A stretch of 64,000 nucleotides of DNA from Uliginosibacterium flavum (GTDB taxonomy: Bacteria > Pseudomonadota > Gammaproteobacteria > Burkholderiales > Rhodocyclaceae), in contig NZ_JBEWZI010000010.1 of NCBI RefSeq assembly GCF_040566545.1, positions 96,333 through 160,332 on the forward strand, in the 5' to 3' direction. The notes below the pieces were generated by a model. The model ran no database searches, had not been told where the DNA came from, and saw nothing but the letters and a program-made list of their open reading frames with translations. The first letter of the stretch is position 1; every line of letters begins with the position of its first letter. Below, piece by piece: positions 34,816 through 42,944 of this stretch. Position numbers and translations under genes: made by a program.

Positions 34816-36108
34816 TTAGCGGCCGTGACGTTTGCGGTAGCCGTCGAGGAAACGGGCGATGCGGCCCATGACTTCGGTGAGATCGTCGGAGTTCGGCAGG
34901 AAGACCACACGGATGCGATCCGGCGTGGCCCAGTTGAAGCCGGTGCCCTGCACCAGCAGCACGCGCTCGGCTTCGAGCAGTTCGAGCACGAATTGCTGGT
35001 CGTCCACGATCGGGTACATCTTCGGATCGAAGCGCGGGAACATGTAGAGCGCGCCCTTGGGCTTGACGACGCTGACGCCGGGCATCGAACTCAAGGCCTC
35101 GTAGGCGATGTCTCGCTGACGTGTGAGGCGGCCGGTCGGCTTGACAAGATCGTTGATCGACTGGTAACCGCCGAGTGCGGTCTGGATACCGTACTGCGCC
35201 GGCACGTTGGCGCACAGGCGCATCGTGGCGAGGATGTTCAGGCCTTCGATGTAGTCGGCGGCGTAACGCTTTTCACCAGACACCACCATCCAGCCGGCGC
35301 GATAACCGCAGGCGCGATAGTTCTTGGAGAGGCCGTTGAAGGTGAGGAACAGCACGTCGTCGGCCAGCGCAGCCATCGAAGTGTGGGTCACGCCGTCGTA
35401 GAGCACCTTGTCGTAGATCTCGTCGGAACAGACCACCAGATTGTGTTGGCGGGCGAGTTCGATGATGGCCTGCAGCACGTCATCCGGATACACGGCGCCG
35501 GTCGGGTTATTCGGGTTGATCACGACGATGGCCTTGGTGCGCGGCGTGATCTTTTTCTTGATGTCGTCAATCGCGGGCAGCCAGCCGTTGTTCGGGTCGC
35601 ACAGGTAATGCCGCGCCTTGCCGCCGGACAGATTCACGGCGGCAGTCCACAGCGGATAATCGGGCGCCGGCACCAGCACTTCGTCGTCGTTGTTGAGCAG
35701 GGCCTGCATCGCCATCACGATCAGCTCGGAGGCGCCATTGCCGATGTAAATGTCGTCGACATGCACATTGGCAATCTTCTTCTCCTGCGTGTAATGCATG
35801 ATCGCCTTGCGCGCCGGGAAGATTCCCTTGGAGTCAACGTAGCCGGCCGCATTGCCCATGTTGCGGATCATGTCCTGAGTGATCTCTTCGGGCGCTTCGA
35901 AGCCGAAAGCGGCCGGGTTGCCGGTGTTCAGCTTGATGATGCGATGACCTTCTTCTTCCATCTGGCGCGCGCGTTCCAACACCGGGCCACGGATTTCGTA
36001 GCAGACATTGGCCAGCTTGGCAGACTTCGCGACGGCGCGGGCCGGGGCTTCAGCAGAAGTCCGGTGCGTTTCGTGGGTCGCGACGTGCAAGTTCTGGCCG
36101 TGTTTCAT
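34816..36108 (-). CDS. alaA: Alanine-type PLP aminotransferase, AlaA family
   Basis: 430 residues. Fold type I aminotransferase very similar to E. coli AlaA as I recall it: ENVCYEIRGPVL-like start, NPAAFGFEAPEEI, YIGNGASELIVMAMQALLN, NPNNPTGAVY, the PLP lysine in TFNGLSKNYRACGYRAGW and MRLCANVPAQYGIQTALGGY. It should interconvert glutamate/pyruvate with 2-oxoglutarate/alanine. A 25-residue polar N-terminal extension precedes the homologous part; an internal start is possible. First gene of the run alaA-hom-thrC, a common betaproteobacterial order. Confidence 0.93.
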   Translation of the reverse strand: MKHGQNLHVATHETHRTSAEAPARAVAKSAKLANVCYEIRGPVLERARQMEEEGHRIIKLNTGNPAAFGFEAPEEITQDMIRNMGNAAGYVDSKGIFPARKAIMHYTQEKKIANVHVDDIYIGNGASELIVMAMQALLNNDDEVLVPAPDYPLWTAAVNLSGGKARHYLCDPNNGWLPAIDDIKKKITPRTKAIVVINPNNPTGAVYPDDVLQAIIELARQHNLVVCSDEIYDKVLYDGVTHTSMAALADDVLFLTFNGLSKNYRACGYRAGWMVVSGEKRYAADYIEGLNILATMRLCANVPAQYGIQTALGGYQSINDLVKPTGRLTRQRDIAYEALSSMPGVSVVKPKGALYMFPRFDPKMYPIVDDQQFVLELLEAERVLLVQGTGFNWATPDRIRVVFLPNSDDLTEVMGRIARFLDGYRKRHGR

Positions 36109-36416
36109 GATGCTGCTCCATGCTCCTGTGGCGGGGAAAATCCCCCGTAAACCTCCTATGATAGCGAAACCTCGTCAAACCCCGAAGCGGCAAGCTGGAA
36201 GGACTGGCGCGGCCCTTTTGCCAATACACTTTTAACCCAGATTATTCATTAGGGCGCGAGATGATGGCGAGGCAGGTTGCGAGCCAGTTTTGTGGCTTGG
36301 GGGAAGTCCATGGTTGTTTCCATGGACGCCGAGCAAGCTGCAAAAAAGGCCGCAAACCGCCCGCCAGCGCTCGCGCAGGCCCGAAGGGCTGCCTAACGGA
36401 TAACCTGGGTTAATGT
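36109..36416. other. Intergenic region between alaA and the Mth938-like gene
   Basis: No gene supported. It must hold two divergent promoters. A perfect hairpin GTCCATGG-TTGTTT-CCATGGAC lies at 36306-36327, followed by GC-rich sequence up to the start at 36417. The hairpin has no T tract, so it is not a simple terminator. Confidence 0.5.
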
Positions 36417-36794
36417 ATGAAACTGAACCGCGAAATCATCTCCGACCTGCTCCTGATTGCGTCTTACGACGCCACGTCTTTCACCATCAACGGCCAGCGC
36501 CACGAGAGCAGCCTGATCCTGACGCCGGAGTCGGTGCAGGACTGGCCGCTGCGTGGTTTCGCCGCACTGACGGCGGAAAGCCTGGAGGCGGTGTGTGCCT
36601 TGAAGCCGGCGCTGGTGCTGATCGGTACCGGTGCGCGCCAGCACTTTCCCGCACCGGCGATCTTGCGGCCCTTGATCGAGGCGCGCATTGGCTTCGAGAT
36701 CATGGATTCCGGCTCGGCCTGTCGCACTTATAACCTGCTGGCTGGCGAGGGGCGCAAGGTGGCGGCGGCACTTCTGCTTGAAGCTTCTGTCTGA
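36417..36794 (+). CDS. Mth938-like domain protein (DUF498 family)
   Basis: 125 residues. Small single-domain protein with FTINGQRHESSLILTPESVQDWPL and ALVLIGTGARQHFPAPAI...GFEIMDSGSACRTYNLLAGEGRKVAAALLL, the conserved strips of the Mth938/NDUFAF3-like fold. The human relative assists respiratory complex I assembly; the bacterial role is unclear. Followed by bcp after 108 bases. The frame begins at ATG 36417; no strong ribosome site is evident. Confidence 0.88.
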   Translation: MKLNREIISDLLLIASYDATSFTINGQRHESSLILTPESVQDWPLRGFAALTAESLEAVCALKPALVLIGTGARQHFPAPAILRPLIEARIGFEIMDSGSACRTYNLLAGEGRKVAAALLLEASV

Positions 36795-36902
36795 GGAATC
36801 AAGGGCTTGGCAGTACTGGTCTGCAGGGCTGTTGCGAGGCCCTGAAAATGCCGATACGCTTGAGCCGTTGTTTGTTTTACCCCGATGCTCAGGAGCAAAA
36901 AA

Positions 36903-37358
36903 ATGACACAAATGCTCGCCCCCGATCTGAGTCTGCCGGCCACCGGCGGCGCGTCCATCTCACTGGCGGCGCAACAAGGCAAAAAGCTCGTCGTGTATTT
37001 CTATCCTAAGGACAACACTCCTGGCTGTACCACGGAAGGCATCGACTTCGCGCGCCTGCATCCTGACTTTGTGGCCGCTGGCGCGGTGGTTTTCGGCGTC
37101 TCGCGCGACAGCGTGAAGTCTCACGATGGCTTCAAGTGCAAGTTCGAGTTTCCTTTTGAACTGCTCGCGGATGAGGACGAGCAACTCTGTGACGCCTTTG
37201 GCGTGATGAAGTTGAAAAATATGTACGGCAAACAGGTGCGCGGCATCGAGCGCAGCACCTTCGTATTCGATGCGGCCGGCAAGTTGGCGCGCGAATGGCG
37301 CGGGGTCAAGGTAGATGGCCACGTGCAGGAAGTTCTGGAGTTCACCCGTAGTTTGTAG
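36903..37358 (+). CDS. bcp: Thiol peroxidase of the Bcp/PrxQ family
   Basis: 151 residues from ATG 36903 after CAGGAG. Reduces hydrogen peroxide and organic peroxides in the cytoplasm. The peroxidatic site is Cys42 in YPKDNTPGCTTEG with Arg in the SRDS strip. The resolving cysteine that many Bcp proteins carry five residues later is absent (Ile47); other cysteines are Cys79 and Cys96. It may therefore work as a 1-Cys enzyme or use a distant partner. Confidence 0.93.
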   Translation: MTQMLAPDLSLPATGGASISLAAQQGKKLVVYFYPKDNTPGCTTEGIDFARLHPDFVAAGAVVFGVSRDSVKSHDGFKCKFEFPFELLADEDEQLCDAFGVMKLKNMYGKQVRGIERSTFVFDAAGKLAREWRGVKVDGHVQEVLEFTRSL

Positions 37359-37421
37359 TTGGTTTTGGGCGGATGTTTCGCCCTGCTGGACCCCATTCCT
37401 CTATCTTTGAAGAAAGCAGAC

Positions 37422-38846
37422 ATGGCCACCCGCAAAGCCGCAGTGAAAATCCCGCCGACCAAACTGTTTGTGCTCGATACCAACGTGCTGATGCACGATC
37501 CAACCAGCCTGTACCGGTTTCAGGAGCACGATATTTTCGTGCCGATGATGACGCTGGAAGAACTCGACAACAACAAGAAGGGCATGTCCGAAGTCTCGCG
37601 CAATGCGCGCCAGGCTAGCCGAACGATGGACGAGGTGGTCACCACCTGCGAGCATCACATCGATCAGGGTATTCCGCTGACCGTGCCCTCGCGCGGACAA
37701 GCTTCCGGCCGGCTATTCCTGCAGACCCAGGCGATCAACGCGACCCTGCCGGCCAGCGTGCCGACGGCCAAAGCGGATAACCTGATCCTGTCGGTGGTGA
37801 TGTTCCTTACCGAAACGCGCAAGGATCGGCATGTGATCCTGGTGTCCAAAGACATCAATATGCGCATCAAGGCGCGTGCGCTGGATCTGGAGGCGCAGGA
37901 CTATTTCAACGACAAGGTGCTGGAGGATACGGACCTCCTCTACACCGGCATGACCGAGCTGCCCGAGAATTTCTGGGATACCCACGGCAAGGATATGGAG
38001 TCCTGGAAAGAGGCCGGACGCGCGTATTACAAGGTGCGTGGCCCGCTGTGCGCCGAAATGGTGGTCAATGAGCTGGTCTATCAGGAGGGCGACAAACCCT
38101 TCTACTCCATCGTCAAGCAGAAGGATGGCCCGGCGGTGGTGCTCGAATCGCTGATCGATTACGCGCACCAGAAGAACAATGTCTGGGGCATCGTGGCGCG
38201 CAATCGCGAACAGAACTTCGCGCTGAACCTGTTGATGAATCCGGAAGTGGATTTCGTCTCCCTGCTCGGTCAGGCCGGCACTGGTAAGACCTTGCTGACC
38301 CTGGCTGCGGCCCTGACACAGGTGCTGGAAACCAAGCGCTACGCCGAGATCATCATGACCCGGGTGACCGTGCCGGTGGGCGAAGACATCGGCTTCCTGC
38401 CCGGCACCGAGGAAGAGAAGATGGGGCCGTGGATGGGCGCGCTGGAAGACAACCTCGAAGTCCTCAATGGCAGCCCGGAAGATGGCGGCGGCTACGGCGG
38501 CGAGTGGGGCCGGGCGGCGACGCGCGATCTGATCCGCACTCGGATCAAGATCAAGAGCCTGAATTTCATGCGCGGGCGCACCTTCCTCAACAAATTCCTG
38601 ATCATTGATGAGGCGCAGAATCTGACCTCCAAACAGATGAAAACGCTGATCACCCGCGCCGGCCCCGGCACCAAGGTGGTCTGTCTGGGCAATATTGCGC
38701 AGATCGATACGCCTTATCTCACCGAGGGCAGTTCCGGGATCACTTACGTGGTGGATCGCTTCAAGGGCTGGGAGCACAGCGGGCATATCACGCTGCAGCG
38801 TGGCGAGCGTTCGCGCCTCGCGGATTACGCTGCGGAAATCCTTTGA
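37422..38846 (+). CDS. PIN-PhoH fusion protein (PhoH2-type RNA helicase/ribonuclease)
   Basis: 474 residues from ATG 37422. N-terminal PIN ribonuclease domain (KLFVLDTNVLMHDPTSL, then FVPMMTLEELDNNKKG) and C-terminal PhoH ATPase with Walker A GQAGTGKT, Walker B IIDEAQNLTSKQMKTLITRAG and the PhoH strip LGNIAQIDTPYL. PhoH2 proteins are known as RNA-unwinding ribonucleases, sometimes with antitoxin-like partners; no small partner gene precedes this one. Ends at a terminator. Confidence 0.93.
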   Translation: MATRKAAVKIPPTKLFVLDTNVLMHDPTSLYRFQEHDIFVPMMTLEELDNNKKGMSEVSRNARQASRTMDEVVTTCEHHIDQGIPLTVPSRGQASGRLFLQTQAINATLPASVPTAKADNLILSVVMFLTETRKDRHVILVSKDINMRIKARALDLEAQDYFNDKVLEDTDLLYTGMTELPENFWDTHGKDMESWKEAGRAYYKVRGPLCAEMVVNELVYQEGDKPFYSIVKQKDGPAVVLESLIDYAHQKNNVWGIVARNREQNFALNLLMNPEVDFVSLLGQAGTGKTLLTLAAALTQVLETKRYAEIIMTRVTVPVGEDIGFLPGTEEEKMGPWMGALEDNLEVLNGSPEDGGGYGGEWGRAATRDLIRTRIKIKSLNFMRGRTFLNKFLIIDEAQNLTSKQMKTLITRAGPGTKVVCLGNIAQIDTPYLTEGSSGITYVVDRFKGWEHSGHITLQRGERSRLADYAAEIL

Positions 38847-38898
38847 TCAGGTCGCCGGACGGCAAGATGTTTGGCTGTGCGGCGTGAATAAAGCCTCT

Positions 38899-38938
38899 GC
38901 GGGGCGAGCGGTCTGGAGACGCTTGCCCCGCTTTGCTT
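38899..38938 (+). terminator. Terminator after the PIN-PhoH gene
   Basis: GCGGGGCGAGCG (38899-38910) pairs with CGCTTGCCCCGC (38920-38931, one G-T pair), followed by TTTGCTTTT. Confidence 0.75.
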
Positions 38939-38980
38939 TTCAGGCTGCATGCCTGAAGAGCAAGGCAGCATGCGGATTGG
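38939..38980. repeat. Interspersed palindromic repeat, copy 4 (short)
   Basis: TTCAGGCTGCATGCCTGAAGAGCAAGGC region, with the internal hairpin CAGGC-TGCAT-GCCTG and the family motif CCTGAAGAGC. Abbreviated compared with other copies. Confidence 0.45.
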
Positions 38981-39060
38981 CGAGGATAAGCCGGGCTAAT
39001 GGCCGATCTTCGGCTGGCGAAGGTTTACACTTCGGCGATACGAAGGTTATAGTCCGGCCC

Positions 39061-39612
39061 ATGCACTTTTTGCCCTCCCGCCTCCTGATGACGTTTTGCC
39101 TGCTGATTGCCACACAAGTGGTACAAGCCGACGAGCCTGCCGCAACGCAGCCGGCCGAGGCGTCTGCAGGCAAGGTCAGCACCCTGATCGACAAGGGTTT
39201 CGGTTATCTCGGCGTGCGTTACCGCTTTGGTGGCAACAGCCCGGAAACCGGCGGCTTCGATTGCAGCGGGCTGGTGCGCAAGGTCTTTGGCGATGCGCTG
39301 GGCCTGAATCTGCCGCGCACGGCGGCCGAAATGGCGCGGCTCGGTGACAAGGTTGGCACGCCGGATCTGAAGCCCGGCGATCTGGTCTTCTTCAACACCA
39401 TGCGCCGCGCCTTCTCGCACGTTGGCATCTATCTGGGTGATAACAAGTTTCTGCATGCGCCAGCGCGTGGTAGCGCGGTACGCGTGGAAGCCATGGATCA
39501 GAGTTACTGGATGAAGCGTTTTAACGGCGGGCGCCGTCTGGTTTCCGAAGCGCAAGCCGCGCCGCTGACGCCTCCGCCGCTGCTGGCTTTGCCGTCGGAA
39601 CAGACTCAGTAA
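39061..39612 (+). CDS. NlpC/P60 peptidoglycan hydrolase
   Basis: 183 residues with a signal peptide (LLMTFCLLIATQVVQA). NlpC/P60 domain of the endopeptidase type: catalytic Cys68 in GFDCSGLV, His120 in FSHVGIYLG and third residue His132 in FLHAPARG. Expected to cut peptide stems in periplasmic peptidoglycan. No SH3 or LysM domain. Convergent with the ATPase gene, which ends three bases beyond its stop. Confidence 0.93.
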   Translation: MHFLPSRLLMTFCLLIATQVVQADEPAATQPAEASAGKVSTLIDKGFGYLGVRYRFGGNSPETGGFDCSGLVRKVFGDALGLNLPRTAAEMARLGDKVGTPDLKPGDLVFFNTMRRAFSHVGIYLGDNKFLHAPARGSAVRVEAMDQSYWMKRFNGGRRLVSEAQAAPLTPPPLLALPSEQTQ

Positions 39613-39614
39613 GT

Positions 39615-41147
39615 TTACTTCCCGTTTGCCGGACCCGAGGCCACCGCATTTGCGCTGGCCTTTTTGCTGTCTGCGCGCAGTGCCTTGTAAGGCCTCGCGA
39701 AGGCGCCACCGGCCTTGATCCAGGCGGGGAGCTTGGCCAAGCCGACATAGGCTTCCTGCGCATTCGCGTAAGCGCCATAGATCACGCCGATAGTTTGCTT
39801 CGGGTCATTCTTCACCACGAAGAGGCGCAGCTGCGCCGGGTCGATGGCTTTGTTGGCGCTGGGGATGAAACTTTCCAGTGTCGGCGCATTGGAGGCCGGA
39901 ATCGAGCGCAACTGGATGAACCATTGCGTGTCGGCGATCTTGTCCATGTCGGCGCGTGAGGCGAGCAGGCGTTCGCGCGCAATCGGGCCAAGTTGTTCGG
40001 GAATCGGGGCGTAGCGTTCCGGGTTGCTGGCAGTGGGCGGCGCGCTGCTAATGATCCTGGCTGGAGAGGAGCTACTGGCGGGTGTCTGCGGGGTGGCAGG
40101 CTGAAGAGCCTTGATGGGCGTGCGTGTTGCGGCCGTCTGCTCGAAGATCGTTGCCGTGTGCGGCTCTACAGGAGGGTTGGAGTTCTGTCCTTCGCTGCTT
40201 GCATCAGGCGTTGCGGATGAGGGCGCACTGCTTGGTGCGGCCTCGCGTGTCTCTGCCGGAATCATTTGCCAGGCGACCAGGGCGCTGACGCTGAACAGGG
40301 CGAGGCCGCCCAGGCTCATCAGGATCTTGCGTACGGGTAGTTCGGCATTGCGATAGTTGGCGTCACGGATGGCGGCGCTGACGTGTTTGTCAGTGATGGT
40401 GTGGGTATTTTCGGCAAAGGCGGCGAGCAGGGTTTTGTCGGCCAGGATGTTGACGCGCCGGGTCAGCCCCTTGGAAGCGCGCGCAATCCGTTCCAGCGCC
40501 TGGGTATTGAACAGGTCCGGCCCGCGATAGCCGGCGGCGCGCAGGCGGAAATCGACGTAGTCGCGGATCTGATGGTGATCCAGTGGTTTCAGGAAAAAGC
40601 TCTGAGTGATGCGTTCTCGGAGCGAGCGCATGGCACGCTCTTCAAGGATTTCGTCGAGCTCCGGCTGACCGAAGAGCACGATCTGCATGAGCTTGCGCGT
40701 GCCCGTCTCCAGGTTGGAGAGCAGGCGGATCTGGTCGAGCGATTCGCGCGGCATGGCGTGCGCTTCGTCGATGATGGCGATGACGCGGCGGCCTTCGCCG
40801 TAGAGACCAATCAGGCGATGTTCGATCTGGCGCAGCAGGCCGTGACCGTCCGCGGTGTCAATCTCCAGTTCGTGGCCCACGGTGGCGATCAGTTCGGCCG
40901 GGCTAAGGCTGGGGTTGGCGATATAGATGATCAGTGTTTCGGGCGGCAGGCGTTCGATGAGCATGCGACACAGCATGGTCTTGCCGGTGCCGACTTCGCC
41001 GCTGATGCGGATGATGCCTTCGTCGCTTTCCAGGGCGAAGAGCAGGGCGTCGAGCAGCGGGCCGCGCTGCGCTCCGGCGTAGAAATACTCGGTTTGCGGC
41101 GTGATGCGGAAAGGGGCTTGCTGGAGTCCGAAGTGTTCGCGGTACAT
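39615..41147 (-). CDS. ExeA/MshM-type AAA ATPase with transmembrane helix and SPOR-like tail
   Basis: 510 residues from ATG 41147 (MYREHFGLQQAPFRITPQ, the classic ExeA-like opening); upstream readthrough lies within the regulator gene. AAA domain with Walker A GEVGTGKT (50-57), Walker B VIAIIDEAHAMP and a sensor strip. A membrane helix (ILMSLGGLALFSVSALVAW) is followed by a Pro/Ser/Thr-rich spacer and a C-terminal SPOR-like domain (WFIQLRSIPAS...GVIYGAYANAQEAYVGLAKLP). Such proteins couple cytoplasmic ATPase activity to peptidoglycan, as in ExeA or DamX-like systems. Genes for a type II secretion, Msh or exosortase system are not nearby, so its partner is unknown. Confidence 0.88.
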   Translation of the reverse strand: MYREHFGLQQAPFRITPQTEYFYAGAQRGPLLDALLFALESDEGIIRISGEVGTGKTMLCRMLIERLPPETLIIYIANPSLSPAELIATVGHELEIDTADGHGLLRQIEHRLIGLYGEGRRVIAIIDEAHAMPRESLDQIRLLSNLETGTRKLMQIVLFGQPELDEILEERAMRSLRERITQSFFLKPLDHHQIRDYVDFRLRAAGYRGPDLFNTQALERIARASKGLTRRVNILADKTLLAAFAENTHTITDKHVSAAIRDANYRNAELPVRKILMSLGGLALFSVSALVAWQMIPAETREAAPSSAPSSATPDASSEGQNSNPPVEPHTATIFEQTAATRTPIKALQPATPQTPASSSSPARIISSAPPTASNPERYAPIPEQLGPIARERLLASRADMDKIADTQWFIQLRSIPASNAPTLESFIPSANKAIDPAQLRLFVVKNDPKQTIGVIYGAYANAQEAYVGLAKLPAWIKAGGAFARPYKALRADSKKASANAVASGPANGK

Positions 41148-41151
41148 GGTT

Positions 41152-42606
41152 TCAGTCCGAAAGCGTGTCAGACGGGAAAATGGCTTCGCCGTAGCGGGCC
41201 AGGGTTTCGATGCGGTTGTATAAGGTGGAGCGGTTGAGACCGAGCAGGCGGGCGGCCTGGGCCATGTTGCCGCGTGCGGCGCGCAGGGCGGCGGCAATGT
41301 AGTCGCGTTCGACGCGGCGCAAGGCTTCGTCCAGCACGATGCCGCCGGAAGCCTGGATCTGCGCGGCCAGATCTCCGCTTTGAATGGCTGGAGAAGCTTG
41401 CTGGGCAGGCGTCTCCGGCAGGCTGTCGGCATCCAGTTCAGCCTCCAGTGCGGCGCGCCCGACCAGCTGGCCGGCGTGGCGGCTGAGCAGGCGCACGACG
41501 ATGTTGCGCAGCTCGCGCACGTTACCGGGGAAGTCATAGGCCAACCAGCAGGCTTGGGCTTCCGTATCCAGCCGGCACGGGCTGACCGCCATCTGGCGGG
41601 TGTAGTCGTTCAGAAAATGTTCGAGCAGCAGGCTGCGATCATCGCCCAGACTGCGCAGCGGCGGCATGGCCACGCGCAGCACGCTGAGGCGGTGGAACAG
41701 GTCGGCGCGAAAGCGCCCGGCGCGGGCGTCGAAACGCAAATCGCGGTTGGTGGCGGCGATCACGCGGGCGTGAGTCTTGCGGGTTTGAGTTTCGCCCACG
41801 CGCTGATATTCGCCCGACTCGAGTACGCGCAGCAGCTTGGGCTGCAGATCCAGCGGCAATTCGCCAATCTCGTCGAGGAACAGGCTGCCTTCGCCAGCTT
41901 CCTCGAAGTAGCCGGCTTGCGCGCCGACCGCGCCGGTAAAGGCGCCGCGGGCATGGCCGAACAGGGTGGCTTCGATCAGGCCGGCAGCAATTGCAGCGCA
42001 ATTCAGGGCGACGAAGGGCTTGTCGCGCTGTGGTCCGAGTTCGTGCAGGGCGCGCGCAGCGATTTCCTTGCCGGTACCCGATTCGCCCTCGATCAGCACT
42101 GGGAAGCGCGTGGCGGCGTAGTGCTGGAGTTGTTCACGGGCAGCCAGGATGGGCGCGCTCTGACCCAGAATGCGCGGCAGGGCGGCGCTTTGCAGCAGCT
42201 CCCGGCTTTCCTGTTGGCGCAGGCTGAGGGCACGCGTCAAGGCCGCGCGCAGTTGTTCGGGGGCGACCGGCTTGGCGAGGAATTCCAGTGCGCCCAGGGT
42301 GAGGGCGTGGCGGGCGTGGGCTTCTTCGTCCTGACCGGAGAGGACGATGATCTTGCATAACGGGTCGAGCGCCAGCAGCTCGCTGATCAGCGCCAGGCCT
42401 TCGTCAGCACGATTCACGTGGGGTGGCAGGCCCAGATCCAGCAAGGCCAGATCGGGCGCGCCGGCGCTTTGTAGCAGCGCCAGGGCTTGCGGGCGGTCGC
42501 TGGCGACGACGAGTTCAAAATCCCGTGCGAGCAGGTAAGCCAGACTGTTCTGGATCAGCGGGTCGTCATCGACGATGAGCAGACTTGGGCGTGAGGCGGA
42601 TGTCAT
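41152..42606 (-). CDS. Sigma-54-dependent response regulator (PrsR/NtrC type)
   Basis: 484 residues. Receiver domain with phosphoacceptor Asp57 and acidic DDD near residue 13; AAA+ sigma-54 interaction domain with GESGTGKE and GAFTGA; Fis-type HTH near the C-terminus (NMAQAARLLGLNRSTLYNRIETL). It resembles PEP-CTERM/exopolysaccharide-locus regulators by architecture. The ExeA-like ATPase starts four bases after its stop, so the two form an operon. No sensor kinase gene is adjacent. Confidence 0.92.
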   Translation of the reverse strand: MTSASRPSLLIVDDDPLIQNSLAYLLARDFELVVASDRPQALALLQSAGAPDLALLDLGLPPHVNRADEGLALISELLALDPLCKIIVLSGQDEEAHARHALTLGALEFLAKPVAPEQLRAALTRALSLRQQESRELLQSAALPRILGQSAPILAAREQLQHYAATRFPVLIEGESGTGKEIAARALHELGPQRDKPFVALNCAAIAAGLIEATLFGHARGAFTGAVGAQAGYFEEAGEGSLFLDEIGELPLDLQPKLLRVLESGEYQRVGETQTRKTHARVIAATNRDLRFDARAGRFRADLFHRLSVLRVAMPPLRSLGDDRSLLLEHFLNDYTRQMAVSPCRLDTEAQACWLAYDFPGNVRELRNIVVRLLSRHAGQLVGRAALEAELDADSLPETPAQQASPAIQSGDLAAQIQASGGIVLDEALRRVERDYIAAALRAARGNMAQAARLLGLNRSTLYNRIETLARYGEAIFPSDTLSD

Positions 42607-42799
42607 GCGGCAGCGTGCGGTCCCTTAGTGTTTTCAGTGCTTGCGGCGCAGTGTAGCGCATCCGGCTACGGTGTTGCTGCGAAGGCTGGAGTGCTGGCGG
42701 CATGTATCTCAACGATGCGTTGATGTGTGATTGGTTTTGGAGCGGCCGGGTGATTTGATTGCAACGTTCTCCGTTGGATCAAATTTGTTCAAAGAGATT

Positions 42800-42823
42800 T
42801 ACATACATGCACGAATGTATGTA
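42800..42823. promoter_or_regulatory. AcrR/TtgR-type operator overlapping the mla promoter region
   Basis: Perfect inverted repeat with 9 bp arms, TACATACAT-N6-ATGTATGTA (centre GCACGA). These are the same arms and spacing as in the acrAB operator bound by the TetR-family repressor AcrR, as I recall it. A promoter-like TTTACA (42797) and TATATT (42822) flank or overlap it. It lies 122 bases before mlaF and 194 bases from the start of the divergent regulator. No TetR-family gene is in the window. The rest of 42607-42944 shows no gene. Confidence 0.65.
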
Positions 42824-42944
42824 TATTTTGCTTCAGAGCAGATCACGTCACGTCGTTGTGTGCACGACGCGCCAGTCATTGGTGAAGTGATGGCATGCTA
42901 AAATCCGCCTCCAATCGAGTTGCGTTCGTCGGAATAAGAAAATC

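Noticed and set aside
34795..36150. 451-codon plus-strand frame opposite the AlaA-type aminotransferase
   Set aside because: Shadow frame; the minus strand shows all PLP aminotransferase motifs.
39615..42606. A full PEP-CTERM/exosortase locus
   Set aside because: Only a regulator and an ATPase of similar architecture are present; no exosortase, PEP-CTERM protein or polysaccharide gene is nearby.
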